Assembly: GCF_000230735.2 (NCBI RefSeq)
Contig: NC_019962.1
Coordinates: forward strand, 2,356,001-2,420,000
Source of the DNA: Natrinema pellirubrum DSM 15624
Lineage (GTDB): Archaea; Halobacteriota; Halobacteria; Halobacteriales; Natrialbaceae
Direction of reading: 5' to 3'
DNA: 64,000 bases
Part shown: positions 8,565 to 16,149 of the stretch, in pieces
Layout of the letters: each line of letters starts with the position of its first letter
Numbering within the stretch: the first letter of the stretch is position 1
Notes under the pieces: generated by a model
The model's database searches: none
The model's input: the letters and a program-made list of their open reading frames with translations, nothing else
Told to the model about the DNA's origin: nothing
Program-made: the position numbers and the translations under genes

Positions 8565-8888
8565 TCAGTCGGTCCGGCCCCACTCCGGGCCCGCCGGCTC
8601 GGTCGGGAGGTCGGCGTCCGCGACCCCGTAGAACTTCTCGCGGCCGACCGGTGAGCGCAGTCGGACGACGCAGGTGTAGTCCGTGACCGAGAACGCCGTT
8701 ACCGTTCGTGCGGATCGGCGGTGATCGAGCGCGAAGAGCCGCTCCGCGTCGGCCTCGACGGTGACGCGGTTGCCGAGCGACCAACTCAACGACTCGATGC
8801 GGCCGGTATCAACATCGAACAGGTGAGCGATCAGTTCGCGACCGCGCCGGTCCCGTGCCCCCTGTGATCGATCCCCGTGTAAGCTCAT
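8565..8888 (-). CDS. Conserved-looking small soluble protein, unknown
   Basis: Encodes 107 residues with mixed alpha/beta composition, a basic N-terminal dozen residues and then alternating strands (HLFDVDTGRIESLSW, VTAFSVTDYTCVVRL). No membrane segment, Cys cluster or catalytic motif was recognised. Codon composition and acidity match its neighbours, so it looks like a real gene. It lies upstream of the macrodomain gene in the same orientation. AT-rich sequence including ACTATATTC just upstream (about 8922-8930) could provide its promoter. Confidence 0.65.
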   Translation of the reverse strand: MSLHGDRSQGARDRRGRELIAHLFDVDTGRIESLSWSLGNRVTVEADAERLFALDHRRSARTVTAFSVTDYTCVVRLRSPVGREKFYGVADADLPTEPAGPEWGRTD

Positions 8889-9036
8889 GAGAACAACGTT
8901 TCACTCGAGCATGAAAAAGGACACTATATTCGCGTGACGGTACTGTGGTCGTCCAGAAACGCTACGATAGGCCGCCACAGCGTCGAATTCTCGATCGCTT
9001 CGAGACCGAGGAGCCGCTTGCCCCGCTCCCGAGATC

Positions 9037-9050
9037 TTAGGCCGACCAAA
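9037..9050. promoter_or_regulatory. Iron-box-like palindrome 1
   Basis: TTAGG-CCGA-CCAAA, an inverted repeat with a 4-base spacer and one mismatch, located 26 bases before a better copy at 9063. It resembles DtxR/IdeR/SirR-type operators. Confidence 0.45.
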
Positions 9051-9062
9051 ACCTTTTTAGAT

Positions 9063-9076
9063 TTAGGCTCACCTAA
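9063..9076. promoter_or_regulatory. Iron-box-like palindrome 2 before the 55-residue protein gene
   Basis: TTAGG-CTCA-CCTAA, perfect 5-base half sites with a 4-base spacer, overlapping the AT-rich core promoter (TTTTTAGATTTAGG) and ending 10 bases before the ATG at 9086. A bound DtxR-family repressor would block transcription. Confidence 0.55.
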
Positions 9077-9085
9077 CTCCTCGTG

Positions 9086-9253
9086 ATGGACGTACCCGCC
9101 CGCAGGGAGGAGCCCGAACTCGACGAGGACCAAGAGGAACCGGCGGCGGTCGTGACGAGCCACGAGACCCGCCCCGGAAAGACCGTCTTTACCGAACGCG
9201 ACAACAGTGACGGCTGGATCGCGACCGATCTGACCGTCGACCTCGAGCGGTGA
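9086..9253 (+). CDS. Small acidic haloarchaeal protein (DUF7331-like)
   Basis: Encodes 55 residues with an acidic Glu/Asp-rich first half, then VTSHETRPGKTVFTERDN and DGWIATDLTVDLER. This pattern is one I associate from memory with the small haloarchaeal DUF7331 family, of unknown function. It has no membrane segment or Cys. Two DtxR-type palindromes lie directly before it and one overlaps its promoter, suggesting control by iron or manganese. It is convergent with dpsA. Support comes from the recognisable family pattern and the promoter. Confidence 0.75.
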   Translation: MDVPARREEPELDEDQEEPAAVVTSHETRPGKTVFTERDNSDGWIATDLTVDLER

Positions 9254-9383
9254 GGTCGTCGACACCCGGTATCGACTCCTGATCGAGTAGCCACTGGCAG
9301 TCGGTGGACTCCTGCTCGCGTGAGAGCGTCGTTGAAAAAACGCGGCTCCCGGTCCGAGAGCCGTCGACGCGTCGGAGCCGTCG

Positions 9384-9929
9384 TCAGTGCGTCGCTTCCT
9401 CGAGGACCAGCGTATCGTCTTCGAGGTAGTGTTCGAAGTGGTGGCCGTCCTCCTCGAGGTCGACGAGGATCTCCCGGAGGATCTCGGCGGTGGCGTGGTC
9501 GCCGAGGTTCTCCGCGAGTTCGATGCTATCGCGCATCGACTCGATGATGTCGCCGTACATCTCGAGGTCGTTCTCGAACATCGTGCGGACGTCGTAGACG
9601 TCCTCGCCCTCGAACTCGACGGTGGCGCGCTCCTCCTGGTTTGCCGGCCCGGAGACGGGGACGCCGCCAAGCGCCTGCGCGCGCTCGGCGATGATGTCCG
9701 CACCCTCCTCGACGTGTTCGTAGGCCTCCTCGAGGAACTCGTGGAGCGGGAGGAACTCCGCGCCTTCGACGGTCCAGTGGTGCTTTTTGAGCTGGTGGTA
9801 GAGGACGTAGGCGTTGGCCAGTTCCGTGTTCAGTGCGTCGACGATCTGTTCGGCCTTCTCCTGCTCGAGACGAAGCTCGTTCTCCTCGACGGTGTCGGCC
9901 GACTGGCGAACGGTCTTTTGGGTACTCAT
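9384..9929 (-). CDS. dpsA: DNA-protecting ferritin-like protein DpsA
   Basis: A 181-residue Dps-family protein. Dps dodecamers oxidise ferrous iron with peroxide, store the iron core and protect DNA in the cytosol. The ferroxidase signature is visible: YHQLKKHHWTVEG near residue 43 with metal-binding His, followed by FLEEAYEHVEEGADIIAERA with acidic ligands. The length matches haloarchaeal DpsA. The ATG at 9929 has a TATA-like CTTTAAGT (9956-9963) about 30 bases upstream, implying a nearly leaderless mRNA, and an iron-box-like palindrome further upstream at 9986. The neighbouring 55-residue gene shares this type of operator. Confidence 0.95.
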   Translation of the reverse strand: MSTQKTVRQSADTVEENELRLEQEKAEQIVDALNTELANAYVLYHQLKKHHWTVEGAEFLPLHEFLEEAYEHVEEGADIIAERAQALGGVPVSGPANQEERATVEFEGEDVYDVRTMFENDLEMYGDIIESMRDSIELAENLGDHATAEILREILVDLEEDGHHFEHYLEDDTLVLEEATH

Positions 9930-9985
9930 CCCACTCCCAAGTACGGACGCGTTCCACTTAAAGACTTCCCTTGAGAAAACATTTC

Positions 9986-9999
9986 TTTGGTATACCTAA
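9986..9999. promoter_or_regulatory. Iron-box-like palindrome upstream of dpsA
   Basis: TTTGG-TATA-CCTAA, the same half-site and 4-base spacer layout as at 9063 with one mismatch. It lies about 22 bases upstream of the dpsA TATA-like element, a position compatible with activation or repression. Confidence 0.5.
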
Positions 10000-10133
10000 A
10001 GATCTGTTTTTGATTAGGGCACTACGGTTCCCTCAGTAGCTACGAAACGTATCGTCGAACGACACCGTCAAGTGAAACTCTATTTTTTCGAGCCTGAGTA
10101 AACATTTTCAGTGGGGAGGGCGAAGGGACGCGT

Positions 10134-11603
10134 ATGGCAACCGGAATCGCACAGCGGCGGGAGCGGCTCTACGTCGATGGCGAGTGGATCGAAACCGAGA
10201 ACGCGCTGTCGGTCTCGGATCTCGCCGACGGCGGGGCCTTCGCACAGGTAGCTGCCGCGGGGTCGGACCACGTACGCACCGCACTCGAGGCCGCCCACGA
10301 GATCAAACCGCGCATGCGGGAGACGACCGTCGTCGAGCGCGCCGAGTGGTGCGAGACGATCGCCGACCGGCTCCGCGAGCGCGAGGAGGAACTCGCGGAA
10401 GTGATCGTCCGCGAGGCGGGCAAGCCGATCTCGTCGGCCCGCGGGGAGGTCGGACAGGCGGCCGAGCGGTTCGACCGCGCGGCCGAGGAGGCACGCACCA
10501 TCGTCAGCAAGGGCGAGTACCGCGAGGGCTCGACGGCGGGCCACGAGGGCTGGCAGGCGATCGTCAAACACGAGCCGATCGGTACGGTGCTGTGTATCAC
10601 CCCCTACAACTATCCACTGGCGACGACGGCCTTGCAGGTCGCGCCCGCGATCGCGGCCGGCAACAGCGTCCTGCTCAAGCCCGCGAGCAAGACGCCGGTC
10701 TCGGCCGCGATCCTCGCCGACGTCATCGCCGACGTCGACGGCATTCCGGACGGCGCGTTCAACTTCGTCCCGGGGGAAGCAAGCGAAATCGGCGACCTGC
10801 TTGCCGGTGACGACCGCATCAACGCGATCGCGATGACCGGCTCCTCGGGCGCGGGCAAACACGTCGCCCGCGAGAGCGGGATGGTCAACCTCCACATGGA
10901 ACTGGGCGGCAACGCCCCGGCCGTCGTCTTCGACGACGCCGACCTGACCGACGTGGCGGGCGACTGCGCCAAGGGCTCGTTCAAGTACGCCGGCCAGCGC
11001 TGCTCGGCGATCTCCCGTGTCCTGGCCCACGAGTCGGTCCACGACGACCTCGTCGACCTGATCGACGGCCAGATGGACGCCTGGCAGGCCGGCGACCTCT
11101 TCGACGAGGACACCGCCGTCGGGCCGCTCATCAGCGAGGACCAAGCTGACTGGGTCGCGGAACTCGTCGAGGACGCCATCGAGAAGGGCGCGGAGATCGT
11201 CCGCGGGGGCAGCCGTCGCGCCCCCGAGGGCGTCCCGGACGAACTCGCCGACCAGTTCTTCGAGCCGACGCTGCTGGCGAACGTACCCCACGACGCCCGC
11301 ATCGTCGATGAGGAGCAGTTCGGTCCCATCGCCGCGATCACGACCTTCGAGGACGAGACTGAGGCCCTCGAGATCGCGAACGGCTCCGACCTCGCGCTCG
11401 ATGCCGCGGTCTTCACCAGTGACTACAAGCGCGCGATGCGGATGGCCGAGCGCATCGACGCCGGCGCGGTCCGGATCAACGGCGCGCCGAGCCACGGGTT
11501 GGGGGACATCCCCTTCGGCGGCAACAAGGACTCGGGAATCGGCCGCGAGGGACTGGACGCCTCCATCCACGCGATGATGCGCGAGAAGAGCATCGTCCTC
11601 TGA
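10134..11603 (+). CDS. NAD(P)-dependent aldehyde dehydrogenase
   Basis: A 489-residue ALDH-superfamily enzyme oxidising an aldehyde to its acid in the cytosol. The conserved NAD-binding PYNYPLATTALQVAPAI segment, the general-base region MELGGNAP and the catalytic Cys in AGQRCSAISR are all present, and length is normal. The GQRCSAI context resembles non-phosphorylating glyceraldehyde-3-phosphate dehydrogenases and lactaldehyde dehydrogenases more than betaine aldehyde types, but substrate is not certain. It stands alone behind an AT-rich leader (TCTATTTTTTCGAG, about 10079). A PfkB sugar kinase lies nearby but on a separate transcript. Confidence 0.9.
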   Translation: MATGIAQRRERLYVDGEWIETENALSVSDLADGGAFAQVAAAGSDHVRTALEAAHEIKPRMRETTVVERAEWCETIADRLREREEELAEVIVREAGKPISSARGEVGQAAERFDRAAEEARTIVSKGEYREGSTAGHEGWQAIVKHEPIGTVLCITPYNYPLATTALQVAPAIAAGNSVLLKPASKTPVSAAILADVIADVDGIPDGAFNFVPGEASEIGDLLAGDDRINAIAMTGSSGAGKHVARESGMVNLHMELGGNAPAVVFDDADLTDVAGDCAKGSFKYAGQRCSAISRVLAHESVHDDLVDLIDGQMDAWQAGDLFDEDTAVGPLISEDQADWVAELVEDAIEKGAEIVRGGSRRAPEGVPDELADQFFEPTLLANVPHDARIVDEEQFGPIAAITTFEDETEALEIANGSDLALDAAVFTSDYKRAMRMAERIDAGAVRINGAPSHGLGDIPFGGNKDSGIGREGLDASIHAMMREKSIVL

Positions 11604-11661
11604 GGCGGGCGATCTCGTTATCGACTCCCGTCAAACCGCGTCGGTTCCGGCCGCTTTGCCC

Positions 11662-12792
11662 TCAAAAGGAGTATGAGTACGTCCCGATGACGACCTTCTC
11701 CCCGTCCCAGACGCCGACGACAGTCAGTTCGCCCGACGCTCCCGACTCGTACTCGAACGCCGTCGTCTCGCCGGCCGCAGTCATTTCACCGCTGTTGCCA
11801 TGGTCGTCGCTGAGCTCGAGTCGCTCCGCCCGTTCCTTCGACGCATAGGTCACAGTCACCGTCCGGTCGGCGTAGTCGGCATCGAACGCGACGCCCGCTT
11901 GCGGGGTCTCCGGTGGGCTGCTCCCCTGTTCGGCGAACAGATCTAGGTAGCTGTACTCCTCGGTCGGGAAACTCCCCGTAGCCACAGCGACGTTGTCGTC
12001 GACCTCGGCCCTCACGTCGCCCTCGTTCGCCAGTCTGCTCTCGAAACCGTCGGCCGCCTCGGCGTCCGCATAGACGCCAACCTCTTGGTAGGTCGTCGTG
12101 TCGGACCCGATTGTCCAGGAAAAGGCTCTTCCGGTCCCTTCGGTCTCCGCGTACTGGCCCCAGCAGAACGTCGCGTCGGCGATGCGCTCGACCAACGAGG
12201 CGACGTTCTCGCTCGCCTCGACCCGCCGATCGGTTCCCTCGACGCCGGCCGCGAGGATCGACTCGAGATCCGCGCCGTCGTCCGGGCTCACGACGAGCGT
12301 CTCCTCGGTGACAGCTACCGAAACCCCGTCGCGCTCGAGAGTCTCGAACGCGCCGACCGAGGCGTCACCGTCCGTCTCGAGCGCGTCGGGGTCGAACGAG
12401 CCGCTGACGACCACGTTACCGACGACGCCCTTCGAACCGAACCGGAGGACGGCGTCGACCGCGTCCGTCCCGTCGGCGGCGTCCTCGACGATCCCGGCGC
12501 TGTCGCCGTCCGGCAGCGTCGGGACGCTCTCGATGACGGACGCCTGCAGGGCGTCCTCGTAGGTCTCGAGCGCGGTGAGATCGCGGTAGTGAAAGAGGAG
12601 CGGATCGGTCCCCCCGGCGGGAATCCACCGCTCGAGCGGTGTCGACGCGGACGAGTCGCGGGCCTCGGTCGGTGAGTCGGCGTCGTCGTCCGTTCCCTCG
12701 TCATCGTCGTCCATGCCGAGACAGCCGGCACCGAGCGCCGCAATCCCCGTTCCCGTCGTCACGAGTAGTTCCCGTCGGTGAGTGTGTTTCAT
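11662..12792 (-). CDS. Putative Tat-exported lipoprotein, unknown function
   Basis: Encodes 376 residues. The N-terminus carries a HRRELLVTTGTG Tat-like signal and a lipobox ending in GAGC (Cys about residue 23), followed by an Asp/Glu-rich linker. This predicts export and lipid anchoring on the outer face of the membrane. The mature part is acidic with many beta-strand-like segments and no recognised family. The start at 12792 is supported by TATATATG on the minus strand about 30 bases upstream; the frame stays open to 13224 but that part shadows the divergent sugar kinase gene. Confidence 0.8.
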   Translation of the reverse strand: MKHTHRRELLVTTGTGIAALGAGCLGMDDDDEGTDDDADSPTEARDSSASTPLERWIPAGGTDPLLFHYRDLTALETYEDALQASVIESVPTLPDGDSAGIVEDAADGTDAVDAVLRFGSKGVVGNVVVSGSFDPDALETDGDASVGAFETLERDGVSVAVTEETLVVSPDDGADLESILAAGVEGTDRRVEASENVASLVERIADATFCWGQYAETEGTGRAFSWTIGSDTTTYQEVGVYADAEAADGFESRLANEGDVRAEVDDNVAVATGSFPTEEYSYLDLFAEQGSSPPETPQAGVAFDADYADRTVTVTYASKERAERLELSDDHGNSGEMTAAGETTAFEYESGASGELTVVGVWDGEKVVIGTYSYSF

Positions 12793-12913
12793 ACTGATTG
12801 TATCCTGTTGAAAGTTCCGGCATATATAGCTGTTCGATCGCCCTGCCTCGAGCGCAATCGGGCCAAACGGGGACGCCGAAGGAGTTACCGGTACCGGTGG
12901 TGGAGAGTCGGCC

Positions 12914-13873
12914 ATGTCCCGTGACATCCTCGTGGCCGGCGAAACGCTGATCGACTGGGTTCCGGAGCGGTCGGGGCCGCTCGAGGACGTCGCCGGCTTC
13001 GAACGCCGCCCCGGCGGTGCGCCCGCAAACGTCGCCGTCGCGCTCGCCCGCCTCGGGGAGCCGCCGCTGTTCTGGACCCGCGTCGGGGCGGACCCGTTCG
13101 GTCGGTATCTCGAGCGGACGCTGGCCGACCACGAGATTCCCGACCGGTTCGTCGAGCGCGATCCCGCGGCGAAGACGACGCTCGCGTTCGTCACCCACGA
13201 CGAGGGTGGCGAGCGCGAGTTCACGTTCTACCGGGACGGGACCGCGGACACGCGGCTCGAGCCCGGCCGGATCGACGACGCGACCCTGTCGGACTGGGAG
13301 TGGGTCCACGCTGGGGGCGTGACCCTTTCGAGCGGTTCCGCGCGTGAGGCGACGCTCGACCTGCTCGAGCGGGCCGCGGCCGCCGACTGCACCGTCTCGT
13401 TCGATCCGAACCTGCGGTCCGAACTGTGGCCCGACGAAGAGACGTTCGCGACCGTGGTCGGCGAGGCGCTTGCTCACGTCGACATCTGTCTCGCGACGGG
13501 GCCGGAGCTGGCAGCGCTGGGATACGACGGCGACTCCCCGACGGCGCTCGCCCGGGCGGCGGTCGAGCGGGGGCCAGTCCACACGGCGGTCGTCACCCGG
13601 GGCGCGGCGGGGGCTGTCGCCGTCGCGAGCGCGGACGCGCCCTGGGGCGAGGCGGCGGTCGAACATCCGGGCTTTGCGGTCGAGACCGTCGATACCACGG
13701 GTGCGGGTGACGCCTTCGTCGCCGGCGCGATCGCCGCCCTGCGAGACGGCGACGACCTCGAGGCCGCGATAACCGTCGCGAACGCGGTCGGAGCGCGGGC
13801 GACTACCGCTGCCGGTGGGATGACGGCGCTGCCGACCCGCGCCGAGGTCGCCGCGCTGCTCGAGGCGGAGTGA
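12914..13873 (+). CDS. PfkB-family sugar kinase (fructokinase-like)
   Basis: A 319-residue ribokinase-superfamily kinase phosphorylating a sugar with ATP. It starts with the LVAGETLIDWVP strand, has the substrate-binding RRPGGAPANVAVALARLG motif near residue 38 and the catalytic DTTGAGDAFVAG signature near residue 257, whose Asp is the general base. Overall pattern is nearest fructokinases, though 2-keto-3-deoxygluconate kinases belong to the same superfamily and cannot be excluded. It is divergent from the lipoprotein gene and is followed closely by the YihY gene. Confidence 0.88.
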   Translation: MSRDILVAGETLIDWVPERSGPLEDVAGFERRPGGAPANVAVALARLGEPPLFWTRVGADPFGRYLERTLADHEIPDRFVERDPAAKTTLAFVTHDEGGEREFTFYRDGTADTRLEPGRIDDATLSDWEWVHAGGVTLSSGSAREATLDLLERAAAADCTVSFDPNLRSELWPDEETFATVVGEALAHVDICLATGPELAALGYDGDSPTALARAAVERGPVHTAVVTRGAAGAVAVASADAPWGEAAVEHPGFAVETVDTTGAGDAFVAGAIAALRDGDDLEAAITVANAVGARATTAAGGMTALPTRAEVAALLEAE

Positions 13874-13933
13874 GCGCCGGTGCCGTGTGGTTGCAAGCCG
13901 GAGTGGTATCCGGGATTGCGTCGGATAACGAGT

Positions 13934-15100
13934 ATGGGTAGCAACGTCCGCGGTGCGGTCCCGTTCGCGAAGTCGGTCGTGACGGGGATCAGCGACAAGA
14001 ACGTGACGTTCATGGCCGCCGGTATCGCGTATCAGGCCTTCATCTCGCTGCTCCCGTTGCTCGTCCTCGTGTTCTTCCTCGTCGCGTTCGTCGGCGACGA
14101 GGCGCTGGCCCAGCAGGTGTCGTCGATCACCGAGGGCTTTCTCCCCGAGAGCGGACAGGTGGTACTCGAGCAGGGGATCGAGGGCGACACCGGCAGCGTC
14201 GGGACCTCGATAATCGGGATCGTCGCGCTCCTGTGGGGGTCGCTGAAGATCTTCCGCGGGTTGGACACCGCCTTCTCGGAGATCTACGCGACGACCGACG
14301 AGAACTCGCTGGTCGATCAGCTCCAGGACGGGGCCGTCGTCTTCGGCGCGATCGGGATCGCGCTGGTCGCCGCGGCGCTGACGACCATCGTCTTTGCGTT
14401 CTTCCCGACGATACCCTTCCTCGGGCTGTTGTACCCGCTGTTGCTCGTCGTCGGGCTGACGCTCGCGTTCCTGCCGATGTACTACCGCTTTCCCGACGCC
14501 GACCTCTCCGTCCGGCAGGTGCTGCCGGGCGTCGTCGTCGCCGCGGTCGGCTGGGCGCTCCTCCAGTCGCTCTTTCAGGTCTACGTCGCCGTCTCGAGCA
14601 GTTCCGACTCGGCCGGCCCGATCGGCGCGATCCTGCTCTTGCTCACGTGGCTGTACTTCGGCGGGCTGATCCTGCTGGTCGGGGCCGTCGTCAACGCGAT
14701 TCACTCGGGCCACCTCGAGATTGCCCCCGACGAGAGCGAGGCCGAATCCCGCGAGGGCATCCCTGAGGACGCCGAGCGGGAGCCGTTCGTCGACGACGGC
14801 CGACGCGAACGCGAGCGTCTCGAGGCGCGATTGACCGAGCTACGGCGGGAACGAGACCAACTCCGGAACGACCGAAAGGCCCAGCGCAGCCGCCGCTACC
14901 GGCTGGAGGACCGCGTCGACGACCTCGAGGCGCGGATCGAGGCTCTCGAGACCGAAAACCGCGACCTCACCGAGGAGAACGAACGCCTTCGGCGCGACCT
15001 CGCGGCCAGCCGGGGCTCGTCGTGGCGGCGACGGCTGCGCGGCGTGCTGGCGCGAGTCCGGACGCTGAACATCGGCGTCCTCGAGGACCGGGGCAAATAG
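13934..15100 (+). CDS. YihY/BrkB family membrane protein with coiled-coil tail
   Basis: Encodes 388 residues from the ATG at 13934 (an in-frame start at 13880 would add 18 residues lacking family character). Residues about 10-265 form the YihY/BrkB domain with six hydrophobic helices; the motifs FMAAGIAYQAFISLLPLL and ILLLLTWLYFGGLILLVGA are typical. The last 110 residues are highly charged with heptad-like Leu/Glu/Arg spacing, predicted to form a long cytoplasmic coiled coil before a basic end. The family was once misnamed ribonuclease BN; its function is unclear, with transport or envelope roles suggested. It closely follows the sugar kinase. Confidence 0.85.
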   Translation: MGSNVRGAVPFAKSVVTGISDKNVTFMAAGIAYQAFISLLPLLVLVFFLVAFVGDEALAQQVSSITEGFLPESGQVVLEQGIEGDTGSVGTSIIGIVALLWGSLKIFRGLDTAFSEIYATTDENSLVDQLQDGAVVFGAIGIALVAAALTTIVFAFFPTIPFLGLLYPLLLVVGLTLAFLPMYYRFPDADLSVRQVLPGVVVAAVGWALLQSLFQVYVAVSSSSDSAGPIGAILLLLTWLYFGGLILLVGAVVNAIHSGHLEIAPDESEAESREGIPEDAEREPFVDDGRRERERLEARLTELRRERDQLRNDRKAQRSRRYRLEDRVDDLEARIEALETENRDLTEENERLRRDLAASRGSSWRRRLRGVLARVRTLNIGVLEDRGK

Positions 15101-15473
15101 GGCCGACGGCTGGGGCCACAGTTCGGAAGTGACCGCCGTCTCGGTCCGGACTGACCAATCCATCTGCGGTGGCGCGCGCTGTCGGTCGACCGGAGCGCTA
15201 GCGAGGCCGAACGGAGTGAGGCCTCGAAACGCGAACGGTGGCCGGAGGGAACCGTGAGCCCAGCGAGGGCGACCGACGACACCGTGCGAGGGATGAGCGA
15301 ACGAGTGTAGCGAGTGAGTGAATCGGTTGGGGAGGTCGTGGCTGCTCCCCGCTGCCACGATAGCAGGACACCGTTTCCGACGTTCCTGGTCCAAAACACC
15401 ACTCAACCAGTCGTATCCGAGATTCGAAAACGGAGTCGAGACGCATTAGTGGCTCCCCGCCCCACCGCAACCC
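15101..15473. repeat. Non-coding region with clustered short hairpins
   Basis: About 370 bases without a credible gene. It contains consecutive short inverted repeats, for example CGAGGC and GCCTCG around 15205-15228, and a GTGTAGCGAGTGAGTGAA stretch near 15304. This GCGAGYGA-type sequence is common between haloarchaeal genes and may be a degenerate dispersed repeat. Long reading frames here have Arg/Ser-rich translations unlike the acidic proteins around them. Confidence 0.5.
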
Positions 15474-15896
15474 GTGTCCCATCCAGTCCGGGCCGCTCGC
15501 CGCTACGTCCAGCGCGACCACGCGTCGATCGTCAGCGGGATCGACGCCTGTGCCGACGCGGTCGCCGAGCCCTGGGATACCGCCCGCACCACCGACGCCG
15601 ACGCCGTCGCCGACGGGCTCCACCGGGCGCTCGAGGAGACCGGCATCCTCGAGTCCCTGCCCGGCGTTCTCGCCGGTGCCGTCGATGCGACTGGCCACGA
15701 ACTGCGGGCCCGTCCCGTCGCGGGACCGCCCTACGTCGTCGTGACGAGCCGCGGCCCCGTCCTCCGGGCGACCATCGATCCCGGCCGACTGGTGATCCGC
15801 TTCGACGCCTTCGAGGTCGTTCGCGATTCCGAACCGGGCCACCCGCCCGCCTACCGCCGCCGCGACGGGGTCGAACTCGCCGTCTCGATCGAGTGA
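15474..15896 (+). CDS. Hypothetical soluble protein
   Basis: Encodes 140 residues from a GTG start. A helical N-terminal half (about residues 15-65) is followed by strands (PPYVVVTSRGPVLRATID, RLVIRFDAFEVV). No membrane segment, Cys or catalytic motif is seen, and no family was recognised. Acidity and codon composition resemble real neighbours. It lies alone after the hairpin-rich non-coding stretch, and its stop codon leads directly into the third copy of the double palindrome. Confidence 0.7.
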   Translation: MSHPVRAARRYVQRDHASIVSGIDACADAVAEPWDTARTTDADAVADGLHRALEETGILESLPGVLAGAVDATGHELRARPVAGPPYVVVTSRGPVLRATIDPGRLVIRFDAFEVVRDSEPGHPPAYRRRDGVELAVSIE

Positions 15897-15976
15897 GACG
15901 GTTCGCTGTAACGATGTACCGGTGCGACCGCGACACGGCTTGCGGTGGCACCGGAAATGACGGACAGCCGACCGTA
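15897..15976. repeat. Double-palindrome intergenic element, copy 3
   Basis: Begins directly after the stop of the preceding gene. The inner stem CCGGTGCGACCGC (15919-15931) pairs with GCGGTGGCACCGG (15942-15954) with one mismatch. The outer arms ACGGTTCGCTGT (15898-15909) and ACAGCCGACCGT (15964-15975) pair at 10 of 12 positions. It shares the GACGG start, the TAACG block and inner GACCGC with copy 1. Confidence 0.75.
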
Positions 15977-16087
15977 TGACCGACGCGACGCTCACCGCCC
16001 TCGGTTCGCACCGTCCGCGACTCGACGCTAGTAACTCAGATCGCTATTCCACCACGATTTGTTAACAGACGCCGTCATCGACGACGC

Positions 16088-16128
16088 TTGTTAATAACTT
16101 GGGCCAGTGAGATAATAACTCTTATACC
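16088..16128 (+). promoter_or_regulatory. Promoter and candidate operator of the metal importer
   Basis: CTTATACC at 16121-16128 is a TATA element 22-29 bases before the ATG at 16150, predicting a leaderless mRNA. Upstream, TTGTTAATAACTTG (16088-16101) contains the near-palindrome GTTAATAAC, and a second GTTAAC lies at 16061. These are candidate sites for a metal-responsive repressor; the regulator is unknown. Confidence 0.45.
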
Positions 16129-16149
16129 CCGACGGACCGACGTTCGGGT

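Noticed and set aside
12701-14713. Long minus-strand frame of about 670 codons
   Set aside because: Antisense to the PfkB and YihY genes; composition is Arg/Asp/Gly low complexity with no domain.
15101-15473. Several Arg/Ser-rich frames that might be called hypothetical genes
   Set aside because: Their basic translations do not match the acidic proteome and follow the hairpin repeats, so they are probably non-coding.
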